Shown piece by piece: positions 1 through 9,281 of a stretch of DNA of 17,462 nt (position 1 is its first letter; each line of letters opens with the position of its first letter). The translations under genes and the position numbers were made by a program. Below the pieces are notes generated by a model, which saw only the letters and a program-made list of their open reading frames with translations, ran no database searches and was not told where the DNA came from. The stretch lies in the NCBI GenBank assembly GCA_946545765.1, contig CAMNNS010000021.1:1-17462 (forward strand), in the 5' to 3' direction. Source of the DNA: an uncultured Bacteroidales bacterium. GTDB taxonomy: Bacteria; Bacteroidota; Bacteroidia; Bacteroidales; UBA932.

Positions 1-2065
1 TAAAATTAGTTCCGGGCATTGGGTAACATTGCACTACTTCATATTGCTGATTAAAAATATTGTTTACCTCTGCTGTAATTTTTAAAGTGGGGTGTTGATA
101 ACTTTCTCTATTAGATTTCTTTATAGAAATTTCTTTTGTAATACCTAAATCGTGAGTGTACCAGGGTTGAGCATAGTTTTCTAAAATATTTGCAACCGAC
201 TCATATCTCTCACCTGTGTAGATAAAGCTGTAATTTAGACTATAACCTTTATAATTCCCCGATAGAACTATAGTCCCATTGTGCCATGGGATATATGGAA
301 TTTGCCCACCATACCATTGACTTGTTTTATCTGTAAAATCTTGTGCTTTCTGATATGTGTAGCTCATTCTCGTTGTTAAATCTATATTTGATATTTTAAA
401 ATCTGTTTGAATCGACACATCTATACCTTTAATTTTTACATGTCCAAAGTTCATCATTGTCCATCTGAATTGGTTAGAAGTTGGCATTGCAACAATTTTA
501 TCATCTACTATATTATAGTAACCATCTATCTGTAAATCAATAGATTTAAATATATTATCGGAGAATTGTTTTTTGTAAAATATCCCGATGTCGTATTGTG
601 TGGTATATTCTGGTTTAAGAGTTTTTGTCCCGATAAATGTGTAGTATAAATCGTTGAAAGTTGGCATTCTAAATATTCTCTTATAGAAAGCTCTGATATT
701 TAGATTTGTATTATTAAAAGGTTTGTATGATAAGATTATAGATGGGGTAAATTTACTTTTAGAGCCAGCACTTGCCCCCTCTTTTTTAGTTCTATCATTT
801 ATGTATGAATGGAGAACACTTGCTTGAAATTTAAATCTTTCTGTAGCAATAGATGTTGCAGCAGATGTTAGAAGTGTATATCTATTAGGATATACGAAAT
901 CTGTAAGGTCTGCATTTAATTTATTCCATTGAAAATCGTTTGCTAAAGATAAACTTAACCATGTAGTTGCATTAAACAAATGGGCAGCAGAGAGATAACT
1001 CTCTTGTTGCTTATAATGGTTGTTTATATACATTGTGGTAACATCTTCTCTTGGATCTGAAAGATAGTGTAAGTAATCGTATCCATATTTAGCATTAACC
1101 ATAAGATTGTACCACTCTGTAAAATCTAATCTTGTTGAGCCTTGAATAAAAAAATTGTCGTCCCATTGACGGTCTTGATGGCGGAACTTTCCGGGCTCTT
1201 CTCTCACCGATGCACCAGGATAACCCCTCTCTGAATCATAGAAATAACTCTTTAATTTCCAATTGCCTATTTTTAATTTTCCGAATAGAGCCAACTCTAT
1301 CCTTTCCATCCTTACATCACCATTTTTTCTTGTCTCTGTGGTATCGTATCCCCCTTTTGTTTTATAATTAAACTTATATCTCCCATTTGTGTACATGTAC
1401 TCGCCACTTGCACTTAGAGATATGTTGTCGGAGATTTTATATTCTGTTAGAAAAGAAGGGTTTATAGTCCCAAATGATCCTGTTTTTACCCCAAGATTAA
1501 TATTGTATCTTTTATTAGGTGAAAATGTTGGTACTTTTGTTTGAAGGTACATTGCACTTGCAGAGGCAAAATCTTTAGCAGGTTGAAATATGGCACTTTT
1601 TTGCCCATTATATACAGATATAGCCTCCATATTATCTAAAGAGAATCTCCCCAAATCTACTACACCATTTTGAGCATTACCTAACTCTATACCATCGTAG
1701 AAAACCCCTACATGATGACTCCCTAAACTCCTAATATTTACAGTTTTTAATCCGCCTATTCCACCATAATCCTTTATTTGTACTCCAGAAAAATATCTAA
1801 CAGCATCGGCAACGGAGTAAGAGGTTAATTTTTTAAGTTCCTCTCCATTAAGAACTTGTACAGGGGCAATCTCTTTTATGAGCCTCTCTGCAACAATGGT
1901 TATACTTCTTATATTATCTATTTTGGTAGTGTCACTATCTTTTTTATCTGTAGTATCTCGATGAGTATAAGTGGAGAATGTGCCTTTGTTAGCAAAGACA
2001 TAACTATCGGGAAGGATAACAAATCCAATAAGAAGTGCTACTACACTAAAAAAAAATGTTTTCAT
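1..2065 (-). CDS. btuB: TonB-dependent outer-membrane vitamin B12 receptor, BtuB-type (3' end off window)
   Basis: I read 688 codons from the ATG at 2065 down to the window edge. The product is an outer-membrane beta-barrel that would import cobalamin using TonB energy. Seen: a signal peptide at residues 1-25 (MKTFFF...YVFA); a likely TonB box around 54-60 (SITIVAE); a plug domain from about 66 to 165 with the typical VLNGEEL, NIRSLG (110-115) and FYDGIELG stretches; then many alternating beta strands rich in aromatic residues. It ends in YPMPGTNF, a motif normally about ten residues from the receptor's C-terminus, so only a few codons are missing. The cobalamin riboswitch directly upstream is the main reason for the B12 assignment; the plug sequence alone would only give a generic TonB receptor. 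Downstream partners (ABC transporter, TonB) lie outside the window. Confidence 0.85.
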   Translation of the reverse strand, partial: MKTFFFSVVALLIGFVILPDSYVFANKGTFSTYTHRDTTDKKDSDTTKIDNIRSITIVAERLIKEIAPVQVLNGEELKKLTSYSVADAVRYFSGVQIKDYGGIGGLKTVNIRSLGSHHVGVFYDGIELGNAQNGVVDLGRFSLDNMEAISVYNGQKSAIFQPAKDFASASAMYLQTKVPTFSPNKRYNINLGVKTGSFGTINPSFLTEYKISDNISLSASGEYMYTNGRYKFNYKTKGGYDTTETRKNGDVRMERIELALFGKLKIGNWKLKSYFYDSERGYPGASVREEPGKFRHQDRQWDDNFFIQGSTRLDFTEWYNLMVNAKYGYDYLHYLSDPREDVTTMYINNHYKQQESYLSAAHLFNATTWLSLSLANDFQWNKLNADLTDFVYPNRYTLLTSAATSIATERFKFQASVLHSYINDRTKKEGASAGSKSKFTPSIILSYKPFNNTNLNIRAFYKRIFRMPTFNDLYYTFIGTKTLKPEYTTQYDIGIFYKKQFSDNIFKSIDLQIDGYYNIVDDKIVAMPTSNQFRWTMMNFGHVKIKGIDVSIQTDFKISNIDLTTRMSYTYQKAQDFTDKTSQWYGGQIPYIPWHNGTIVLSGNYKGYSLNYSFIYTGERYESVANILENYAQPWYTHDLGITKEISIKKSNRESYQHPTLKITAEVNNIFNQQYEVVQCYPMPGTNF

Positions 2066-2100
2066 ATCAAGAACTCAAATCTTGCCTATTACCCGCAGGC
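2066..2100 (-). promoter_or_regulatory. Candidate expression platform of the B12 riboswitch (two hairpins before btuB ATG)
   Basis: Between the riboswitch core and the btuB start are two short stem-loops, read on the minus strand. One pairs GCCT with AGGC (2097-2100 with 2084-2087). The other pairs CAAGA with TCTTG (2080-2084 with 2068-2072, loop 2073-2079) and ends two bases before the ATG. There is no U-tract, so control would be on translation initiation rather than by termination. The pairing is seen; the regulatory role is inferred. Confidence 0.45.
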
Positions 2101-2111
2101 GTTAATACTTA

Positions 2112-2278
2112 AAACGGCTTTGGCAGGTCTTCTGACTTCCCCTTTTCAAACGCCTTCCCAACCTTTTGGTTAGTGGCAAAGAGTGTTTGAAAAAAACTCT
2201 TTTGAGCTTGGGTTTTACAGCAGCGGGAACTGTTATGGATTTTCACCATATTCCCTTTTAATCTTTAAAGAACCAAGG
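2112..2278 (-). ncRNA. Cobalamin (adenosylcobalamin-type) riboswitch
   Basis: Read on the minus strand, this leader has the conserved parts of the cobalamin riboswitch in the right order: the GGGAATATGGTG and CCATAACAG segments, CCCGCTGCTGTAAAACCC, the GCCACT loop, a small AACC/GGTT hairpin, GGGAAGGCG, and a B12 box AAGTCAGAAGACCTGCC at 2122-2138. These sit between a good promoter and btuB. In this RNA family, binding of coenzyme B12 lowers expression of the downstream uptake gene. The outer limits are approximate because the P1 helix ends are not sharp. Confidence 0.95.
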
Positions 2279-2283
2279 CGTGG

Positions 2284-2315
2284 CAAATGTAGGCACTTTT
2301 TTTGTATATTGCAAT
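2284..2315 (-). promoter_or_regulatory. Bacteroidota-type promoter for the btuB transcript
   Basis: On the minus strand a perfect -7 element TACATTTG (2284-2291) is preceded by ATTG (2312-2315), a 3/4 match to the -33 TTTG, with a 20-base spacer. Transcription would start near 2278, just before the riboswitch core, which supports both calls. Confidence 0.7.
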
Positions 2316-2352
2316 AATAATGATTAGTGATAATAATATTGTGAAAAATAAT

Positions 2353-5300
2353 ATGTTAAAATATTTTCTTATTGGGTTTTTCCTTTTCTCTTTTTTCTCT
2401 AATATCTGTTTGGGGCAAAATAAACAGAGTTATGACTCTTTATGGGAAAGGTACGAAAGTGCTATTAATAATGATTTGCCAAAGAGTGCAGATGAGATAT
2501 GTGACACGATAATAGCCAAGGCTGTAACCGAGGCTAACAAAGGTCAATTATATAAAGCCTTTTTTGTTAAAAATTCTAAGTACAGATATAATATAAATAA
2601 TATTTACCCTCAATTAGAAAATTGGATTAAAAAAGAGAGCGATGAGGTTGATAGAATGGTATTGCATTCGATACTTGCGGCCTACTATTCAGATTATGCC
2701 TATGGACACTCTTGGCAATTAAAAGAGACTACACCAGTAGAAAACGCCAGCAAGAGCGATAATATTAAGGAGTGGGACAGGATAACACTTTTTAATTCTA
2801 TTATGACACATCTACAGCAATCTGTTATAAATCCAGATTTACTCTATGCCTCAAAAACAGATAGTTACATTCCGTTTGTAATAAAAAATGAAGGGAGTAA
2901 ATTTTTTAATCATGACTTGCTACATATAATATATAAATTAAATATTCAAAGTGTTAATGATACTCGCTCGCTAAATTATAATGTGGCTTTTTTAGATGAT
3001 TTTATTGCAAATTTAAAAGACAGAGTATTAACAATTTATAAAACAAATAATTGTGATGAAGCTTTATTTCTATTAACTCTTGATGATATAAAAGAGAGTG
3101 ATCTTAATGATGAAGAAAAAGAGAAGAAGATAAGCTTATTGATTAAGGGGTTTCCAAAAAACAATGAGGTGATATGTGAGGCTTATTATCTTTTGGCAAA
3201 GTTATATTCCGACAAATTAAATAAGAAAAAAGAGGCTCTAAATATTTGTGATACACTTCTAAATACATTCCCAAACTATAAAAGGATAGGGCATTTAGAA
3301 GATCTCAGAAGTACAATATTAAGGCAATACATAGCATTTTCTCTTGAAGATAGTTTTTATCCTGGATCTAAAGTTAAAGCAAAATTGTCTTACAAGAACT
3401 TATCGGGGAGTAAGTTGGTAGTGAGTATCTATAAATTACCCGATATTTATTCTGACTTAAAAGATTATGAAATAAAAGATAAAATAGCAAAAACGAATGA
3501 TAAGGGCAAAGGTGTTCTTTTTGATAAATATGAGTATATACTTGCTCACAGAGATGATTACGAGATATTTGAAGAGGAACGGGAATTTAAAGTGCCCCAA
3601 GCTGGTTTATATCTATTGGAGTTATCTGTAGATGGTAAAACTGTTAAAAATAGTAGTAAGTTTGATATTTTGAGGGTAAGTGGAATTAAACTATTAACTA
3701 TGGAGGGTAGTCATAATACTCTGAATGTTATAGCAGTTGATAAGCGAAGTGGTAACCCTTTAGACGGTGTAGAGGTAGATTTAATTTATAGCGGCACTGA
3801 AAAAAAAATCTATTCATCTAAAACAAAAAACGGAAGAGCAACTTTTACTCCAAATAGAGGGGGAATGTATATTATAAAAGGGAGAATTGAAGAGGATAAA
3901 TATATCTCTCCAAAAACCCTTTTCATAGATGATAGTATTGATAAGCAATATGATAAGGAGAGGAGATATGTTAATATATATACAGATAGAGCAATATATC
4001 GTCCTGGACAAAAAGTTTATTTAAAGATATTATCTTATATTCAAAAAGAAGACATTGCACAAGTGGCAGTAAATGAGGAATTAGAGATTAATGTAAGAAA
4101 TGCAAATGAAGAGTCGGTTTATGAATTGGAAGCAAAAAGTAATGAATTTGGTTCCATTGCAACAGAGTTTACTCTGCCTCATTCAGCGATGAGTGGTATT
4201 TATAGTATATATGTTTATACAGACGATAGCTATTATACATCAACTATTAGGGTTGAGGAGTATAAAAGACCAACTTTTGAGGTTAAGTTTAATAAATTAG
4301 CAAAAGAATATAAGTTAGGTGACAGTGTTGAGATTAAAGGTGTGGCAAAATCTTTAGTTGGCATTGGAGTGCAAGGTGCTTCTGTTAAATATACTATAAG
4401 AAGGGGTTCATTATTCAGGTGGGGAGGATTAAAAACTCAAGATATTATTAAAACAGGAGATACCATAACAGATATAGAAGGAAACTTTTTGTTCCCTATA
4501 GAGTTATTAGTTGAACAAAATGGTTCAGAAGAGGGGAAATGTTACAGATTTAATGTTTCTGTTGAAGTTACGAATTTATCGGGGGAGACTTGTATCGAGA
4601 ATTTTATAATAGTAGCGGGACAAATGGAGATGCTCCTATATACCGATACAGAAATGATAGATAAAGAGAACTCGCCTAAACTTAAAATAAACTGTTTAAA
4701 TCTTATGGGTGAGGCTGTTGATACAAAAATTGATTACGAATTATGGTTAAAGAGGGGAGGAAATAAAAAAGAGTTGTTAGATAAGGGTGTTCAAAAATCT
4801 AACTTTGAGGAAAATAAAGAGAATTGGAAAAATTTTCCAAGCGGAAGGTATTTATTGGTCTATAAATCACAAGGTCTAAAAGGTGTAAAAGCTGTAGATA
4901 GCACAGAGATTATACTCTATTCTTTAAATGATAAAAAACCTGTTGATAGTACCTCTCTTTGGGTGAATAGAGACGATAGATATATCTATTATGGAACATC
5001 ATATAAAGATGCTACAATATTCATAGATGTTTTTTGCGATGATAAACATATAGATAGTCACACGATTTCTCATTTAGATAACGAGATCAGAAGATTAGAT
5101 ATATCCAAATATAAGAGTTACAAAATGGGGCTTTTCTTTAATTTTTGTATAGTTAGAGACGACGAAGCCTATAATAAAAGCATAACAGTACAAAAACCAC
5201 AGCCAGATAGGGAGATAAAGTTTGTTTGGAGTAGCTTTAGAGACAAGTTGATACCTGGACAAAATGAGGAATGGAGTGTTAAATTATTATCTCCCAATGG

Positions 5301-7959
5301 GGAAGTCCTTACAGCAGAAATGCTTTTAACTATGTACGATTCATCTTTAGACCTTATAGAAAATTACAAGTTTCCTCGTATTCAAGATTTTTACAGAGGT
5401 TTAAGGAGTTATAGTTATCACTCTAACTATGCTCATTATGGTCTTAGAATTTATTATGAAAATGAGATAAAATATAACGATGTCGATAATATTTTGTATG
5501 ATGTTTTTTATATACCTATGAACTTCCGTATATATCTACAAGTTGCAGATGCCCTGAAAAATGCTTCTGTGAAGACTAAACTCGGAATAAGGGAGATAAG
5601 GGAGGTAGCAAGTGAACTATCTAAAGGGGAGGATAAAAAAAATATTCGCTCAAATTTTTCGGAAACAGCCTTTTTCTATCCACATCTGAAAACAGACAAA
5701 GAGGGAAATATTATTATCTCTTTTGTCTTGCCAGAAACTTTAACACGTTGGCATTTAAGAGGCTTGGCTCATACAAAAGATATGAAATTTGGCTATGTAG
5801 ATAAGTATATAATAGCTCAAAAAGATTTTATGGTTCAACCTAATCTTCCGAGATTTATTAGGGTAGGCGATAGAAATAGTATATCTTCTACAATCTCAAA
5901 TGTGTCTGAAAAAGATATAGATGCTAAGGTTAGATTTGAATTGTTTAATCCTTTTACTGAGGAAATTTTACATACTCAACAATCTGGTATAAAAGTTAAA
6001 TCTAAAGAGAGCAAAGAGATATTTTTTACATTTGATACCCCTATAGGAGAAGAGATTATAGGAGTTAGAATAGTGGCTGAAAATGAGGATTTTTCAGATG
6101 GAGAACAGCACACAATTCCAATTCTGTCTAATAGAGTGAGTGTGACAGAATCTATCGCTATTCCAATTAAAGGTGAGACAGAGAAAATAATCTCTTTGGA
6201 AAAACTCTTTAATACTCATAGCACAACTGCTTCTAATAAGGTGATGACAGTAGAGTTTACTGCAAACCCGATATGGTATGTTATTCAGGCTCTCCCTTAT
6301 TTATCACAAAATAAGAGCGTTTCTGCTGTTGATTGGGTAAATGTTTTGTATTCTAATAAGTTGTCTTCTCATATATTGAATTCTTATCCAAAAATCAAGA
6401 CTGTTTTACAGCTTTGGAAAAAGAGTTCAAATGAGAACCCATTAAAGAGTAAGTTACAGATTAACGAAGAATTAAAATCTATATTATTATCTGAAACTCC
6501 TTGGTTATTAGATGCTAAAACGGAGAAGGAGCAAATAGAAAATATATATAATTTCTTTAATGAGAATAATATAAAAGAAAGTATTTCATTCGCTGTTAGA
6601 AAATTAGAAGAATTGAAGAATAGTGATGGTGGTTGGAGTTGGTATATGGGGATGGCAAGCAACTGGTATATAACCGATTATATTGTTACTCAACTAACAA
6701 GATTGAATAATTCCACATCATTAACAGATCCTAAAATATCAGAAATGATTATAAGTGGAATGAATTATTTGAACACAATAGCTAAAAAAGAGTACAGACA
6801 AATTCAGGATAGAATAAAGGGTGGTACTAAAGTTAATGGAATATCCTATTTTGCCCTTAGGTATTTATATCTTATCGCGATAAGTAATTGGAAACCATCA
6901 GATAATGACTTAATGCACTATAAATACTTTTTAAATAAGGTAAACGATACTCCAAGGAGATGGAATGTGCGTGATAAGGCTATGGTGGCTATTGTTCTAA
7001 ACAAAGCGGGGAGAGTAGATGAATCTAAGATGGTTTTAAAATCTATAAAAGAGCATCTTACTACCTCAGAAGATATGGGAATGCATTTTGATTTTGATGA
7101 TAATCCTTATCTCTGGAACTCTATGAAGTTAAATGCTCAAGTTGCTGTTATTGAGGCTTTTGCTTTGTTAACCTCAGAAACTGAGATTATAGATGAGATG
7201 AAAAATTGGATAATTAAACAAAAGCAAACTCAATCATGGGGTGCTACCCCTTTAACAACAGATGCAGTTTATTCTGTTCTGAATTTTGGGACAAATTTAA
7301 TTGAAAATAGTAATACTGTAAATCTATCTATTTTAGATACAACCATTTCTACAAAAGATAGTAATATCGCAGGTTTAGATTACATTAAAAGGGAGTTCCG
7401 AGAAGATAAAATAATAAATTCTAAAGATATTAAGATTTCTAAAGAGGGGAAGGGGGTAGCTTGGGGGGCTGTTTATGCTCGTTTTGATGAAACCGTGGAT
7501 AAAATTAAAGAGTATGGCGATAAAGCTTTTAGTGTTACTAAGAAACTATATATCAAGAAAATATCTACCAACGAATCGGGAGAGAAGCATGAACAATTAG
7601 TCCCAATTTCTGAAGGTGATAAATTAAAAGTTGGGGATATTATCACCTCACGATTGGTTATCAATATAGATAGAGATATTGATTTTGTCCATTTAAAAGA
7701 TAATCGAGGGGCTTGTATGGAACCTTTGTCTCAATTATCAGGGTATAGATGGGGTAATGGTTTCGGTTATTATTTAGAGATTAAAGATGGTTCAACAAAT
7801 TTCTACTTTGATAGGTTGAGTAAAGGGATGTATGTTGTAGAGATAAATTATTTAATTGATAGAAGAGGGAGTTACGAAGTTGGTTTATCAACTATTCAAA
7901 GTGCTTATGCACCAGAATATTCTGCCCATTCGCACTCACTTAAAGTTGAAGTGGAGTAA
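2353..7959 (+). CDS. Secreted alpha-2-macroglobulin family protein, thioester motif lost
   Basis: An 1868-residue envelope protein of the bacterial alpha-2-macroglobulin family, whose members trap or block attacking proteases. Seen, numbered from the ATG at 2353: signal peptide 1-21 with cleavage before QNKQS; a helical, TPR-like N-terminal region to about 310; macroglobulin domains including the hallmark YTDRAIYRPGQ at 543-553; the A2M core ETAFFYP at about 1104 with PETLTRWHLRGL and VQPNLPRFIRVGD; a helical thioester-type domain with GGWSW at 1426; and a C-terminal macroglobulin domain. Where thioester members carry C-x-E-Q, this one has Ser1324, Val1326 and Asp1327 in an otherwise well-aligned segment, so no covalent trap is expected. 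The frame stays open upstream to a TTG at 2302, with an ATG at 2320 and a GTG at 2341. I chose 2353 because it gives a compact signal peptide. There is no lipobox. Confidence 0.93.
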   Translation: MLKYFLIGFFLFSFFSNICLGQNKQSYDSLWERYESAINNDLPKSADEICDTIIAKAVTEANKGQLYKAFFVKNSKYRYNINNIYPQLENWIKKESDEVDRMVLHSILAAYYSDYAYGHSWQLKETTPVENASKSDNIKEWDRITLFNSIMTHLQQSVINPDLLYASKTDSYIPFVIKNEGSKFFNHDLLHIIYKLNIQSVNDTRSLNYNVAFLDDFIANLKDRVLTIYKTNNCDEALFLLTLDDIKESDLNDEEKEKKISLLIKGFPKNNEVICEAYYLLAKLYSDKLNKKKEALNICDTLLNTFPNYKRIGHLEDLRSTILRQYIAFSLEDSFYPGSKVKAKLSYKNLSGSKLVVSIYKLPDIYSDLKDYEIKDKIAKTNDKGKGVLFDKYEYILAHRDDYEIFEEEREFKVPQAGLYLLELSVDGKTVKNSSKFDILRVSGIKLLTMEGSHNTLNVIAVDKRSGNPLDGVEVDLIYSGTEKKIYSSKTKNGRATFTPNRGGMYIIKGRIEEDKYISPKTLFIDDSIDKQYDKERRYVNIYTDRAIYRPGQKVYLKILSYIQKEDIAQVAVNEELEINVRNANEESVYELEAKSNEFGSIATEFTLPHSAMSGIYSIYVYTDDSYYTSTIRVEEYKRPTFEVKFNKLAKEYKLGDSVEIKGVAKSLVGIGVQGASVKYTIRRGSLFRWGGLKTQDIIKTGDTITDIEGNFLFPIELLVEQNGSEEGKCYRFNVSVEVTNLSGETCIENFIIVAGQMEMLLYTDTEMIDKENSPKLKINCLNLMGEAVDTKIDYELWLKRGGNKKELLDKGVQKSNFEENKENWKNFPSGRYLLVYKSQGLKGVKAVDSTEIILYSLNDKKPVDSTSLWVNRDDRYIYYGTSYKDATIFIDVFCDDKHIDSHTISHLDNEIRRLDISKYKSYKMGLFFNFCIVRDDEAYNKSITVQKPQPDREIKFVWSSFRDKLIPGQNEEWSVKLLSPNGEVLTAEMLLTMYDSSLDLIENYKFPRIQDFYRGLRSYSYHSNYAHYGLRIYYENEIKYNDVDNILYDVFYIPMNFRIYLQVADALKNASVKTKLGIREIREVASELSKGEDKKNIRSNFSETAFFYPHLKTDKEGNIIISFVLPETLTRWHLRGLAHTKDMKFGYVDKYIIAQKDFMVQPNLPRFIRVGDRNSISSTISNVSEKDIDAKVRFELFNPFTEEILHTQQSGIKVKSKESKEIFFTFDTPIGEEIIGVRIVAENEDFSDGEQHTIPILSNRVSVTESIAIPIKGETEKIISLEKLFNTHSTTASNKVMTVEFTANPIWYVIQALPYLSQNKSVSAVDWVNVLYSNKLSSHILNSYPKIKTVLQLWKKSSNENPLKSKLQINEELKSILLSETPWLLDAKTEKEQIENIYNFFNENNIKESISFAVRKLEELKNSDGGWSWYMGMASNWYITDYIVTQLTRLNNSTSLTDPKISEMIISGMNYLNTIAKKEYRQIQDRIKGGTKVNGISYFALRYLYLIAISNWKPSDNDLMHYKYFLNKVNDTPRRWNVRDKAMVAIVLNKAGRVDESKMVLKSIKEHLTTSEDMGMHFDFDDNPYLWNSMKLNAQVAVIEAFALLTSETEIIDEMKNWIIKQKQTQSWGATPLTTDAVYSVLNFGTNLIENSNTVNLSILDTTISTKDSNIAGLDYIKREFREDKIINSKDIKISKEGKGVAWGAVYARFDETVDKIKEYGDKAFSVTKKLYIKKISTNESGEKHEQLVPISEGDKLKVGDIITSRLVINIDRDIDFVHLKDNRGACMEPLSQLSGYRWGNGFGYYLEIKDGSTNFYFDRLSKGMYVVEINYLIDRRGSYEVGLSTIQSAYAPEYSAHSHSLKVEVE

Positions 7960-7960
7960 T

Positions 7961-9172
7961 TTATGGTATCATTCCAACCATTTTCTCCCATTCATATCTT
8001 TTGTAATATGTATCTAATTGTTCGTTAGAGGGGTTGTTTATATATGAACTAATACCAGAGAACTTGTTTATATCTATTTCTAAATCAAGTACTCTTCCTG
8101 TTGTGTATTTTGCAACAACAACTTTTTCTAAAGCACTCTTGAATTCTGCTGCCTCTTGAGGGGTGGCGATATTTTCTATAAAATTGTTCAAATCATAGAA
8201 CCAGTGTGCATTATATCTGAAATATGGCTGAATGTTATCCATATCAAGGTTTGGTATTTTGGCTCTGTGATTATCGTAAATGTTTTTTGCAATTAGGGCA
8301 ACATCTTCTAATCCCTCTGTTTTTACAGTAGATATTGTTACAGATTGGAGATTCCCCTGCATATTATTGTAGTATTGGTATATGTCATAAGAGACCTTTT
8401 CATACTCAGCATTAAACATACCCTCTATAACTTTTGTGTAATCGTAACTATAGGTTAGTACCTCTGCGGGTGAAAAAATCAAATAGTTGCATTTATCCTT
8501 TAATTCGTATGCTACCTCTATGCATCCCATATAACAAGCGTCAAATGCGATAAAATCAAAATTCATTGGTAATGCATCTTTTAGATCAAAAATAGAAATC
8601 TCCATATCTCTCTCAGAACCAAAAGACTTTACTAAATGGGCGTAAGGGTCTTGGGTATAATTTCTCGCACGGTTTGCAACAAAGTTTGAAGACTCGGTAT
8701 ATCCTTCTGGTATCCATCCCGTTCCATGAGACCATAATACTAATCCATAAACTTTTGCAGGGAACAATGTTTTAACAATATTTAGTGTATTATTAAGTGC
8801 TTGCTTTGTAGAAGAGTTTTGGTAAGGGAAACGGTAAACCGTATCTTTTATTACCGAATTATTGGCATCTTTATAAACATGTACCAAAACGGGCTTTTCG
8901 TCTTTTATTTGTCTCTTCTCGAGATCTAAATTTATACTATATATGAGGAGATTATTTTTGTTGTCTGGTATGTAACCATTTACTATTGTATTGATGTTTT
9001 GGGCAGCATCAAAGTATAGGTTATTATCGGCTGAAAAATAGAGCAAAATAGTTTTATCTTTTTCCTCTATTACAATCTCCTCGGGCTTCACTTTTTCGCA
9101 AGAATAGAGGAAAAAAGAGAGAGTAATAAATAAAAATAGTGGATATTTAAGGATATTTTTTGTAGATGCCAT
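7961..9172 (-). CDS. Clostripain-family (peptidase C11) lipoprotein
   Basis: A 403-residue cysteine peptidase of family C11 (clan CD). Relatives such as clostripain and PmC11 cleave after basic residues. Seen: a lipoprotein signal with lipobox LYSC ending at Cys25; the N-terminal strand TILLYFSADN; the catalytic His149 in WSHGTGW; and the catalytic Cys213 in FDACYMG, with IFSPAEV following. The lipid anchor places it on the outer membrane, facing either the periplasm or the outside. The gene runs convergently towards the macroglobulin gene, with one base between the two stop codons, so the two probably lack a terminator. It shares a short upstream region with the divergent peptidase gene at 9282. 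Cleavage specificity cannot be read from the sequence. Confidence 0.9.
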   Translation of the reverse strand: MASTKNILKYPLFLFITLSFFLYSCEKVKPEEIVIEEKDKTILLYFSADNNLYFDAAQNINTIVNGYIPDNKNNLLIYSINLDLEKRQIKDEKPVLVHVYKDANNSVIKDTVYRFPYQNSSTKQALNNTLNIVKTLFPAKVYGLVLWSHGTGWIPEGYTESSNFVANRARNYTQDPYAHLVKSFGSERDMEISIFDLKDALPMNFDFIAFDACYMGCIEVAYELKDKCNYLIFSPAEVLTYSYDYTKVIEGMFNAEYEKVSYDIYQYYNNMQGNLQSVTISTVKTEGLEDVALIAKNIYDNHRAKIPNLDMDNIQPYFRYNAHWFYDLNNFIENIATPQEAAEFKSALEKVVVAKYTTGRVLDLEIDINKFSGISSYINNPSNEQLDTYYKRYEWEKMVGMIP

Positions 9173-9199
9173 TTTCTTAAATTAAATCTTTGAATGCGA

Positions 9200-9207
9200 C
9201 AAAGATA
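9200..9207 (-). promoter_or_regulatory. -7 element of the C11 peptidase promoter
   Basis: The minus strand reads TATCTTTG, a perfect TAnnTTTG, 28 bases upstream of the ATG at 9172, giving a leader of about 20 bases. No clear TTTG lies at the -33 distance; that position falls inside the palindrome at 9218-9236, which may mean the promoter depends on an activator. Confidence 0.5.
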
Positions 9208-9217
9208 AAAAATTAAT

Positions 9218-9236
9218 GTAAAAATGCTATTTTTAC
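9218..9236. promoter_or_regulatory. Perfect 19-bp palindrome between divergent peptidase genes
   Basis: GTAAAAAT and ATTTTTAC form perfect 8-bp arms around the trinucleotide GCT. The site is centred where the -33 element of the minus-strand peptidase promoter should lie, and 46 bases before the ATG of the divergent M49 gene. It could be an operator for a dimeric regulator or, if transcribed, a weak hairpin. The palindrome is seen; its role is inferred. Confidence 0.4.
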
Positions 9237-9281
9237 AACAACTTAATAAGTGATGAAAATTAATTGCTAAATATAAATATT

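Noticed and set aside
1856..2173. A 105-codon open frame on the plus strand.
   Set aside because: It lies antisense to the start of btuB and to the riboswitch 3' half. The protein has no family resemblance and the riboswitch fixes the functional strand.
2302..2352. A longer macroglobulin N-terminus starting at TTG 2302 or ATG 2320.
   Set aside because: The extra residues precede a complete signal peptide that begins at 2353, and the TTG lies within the btuB promoter region. ATG 2320 cannot be fully excluded.
3814..4011. Short open frames antisense to the macroglobulin gene (also 6384-6662 and 7473-7664).
   Set aside because: They are shadows of a long conserved coding frame in AT-rich DNA and show no domain of their own.
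9228..9235. TATTTTTA as a -7 element for the M49 peptidase gene.
   Set aside because: It lacks the final G and has no TTTG at a suitable distance; it is simply half of the AT-rich palindrome.
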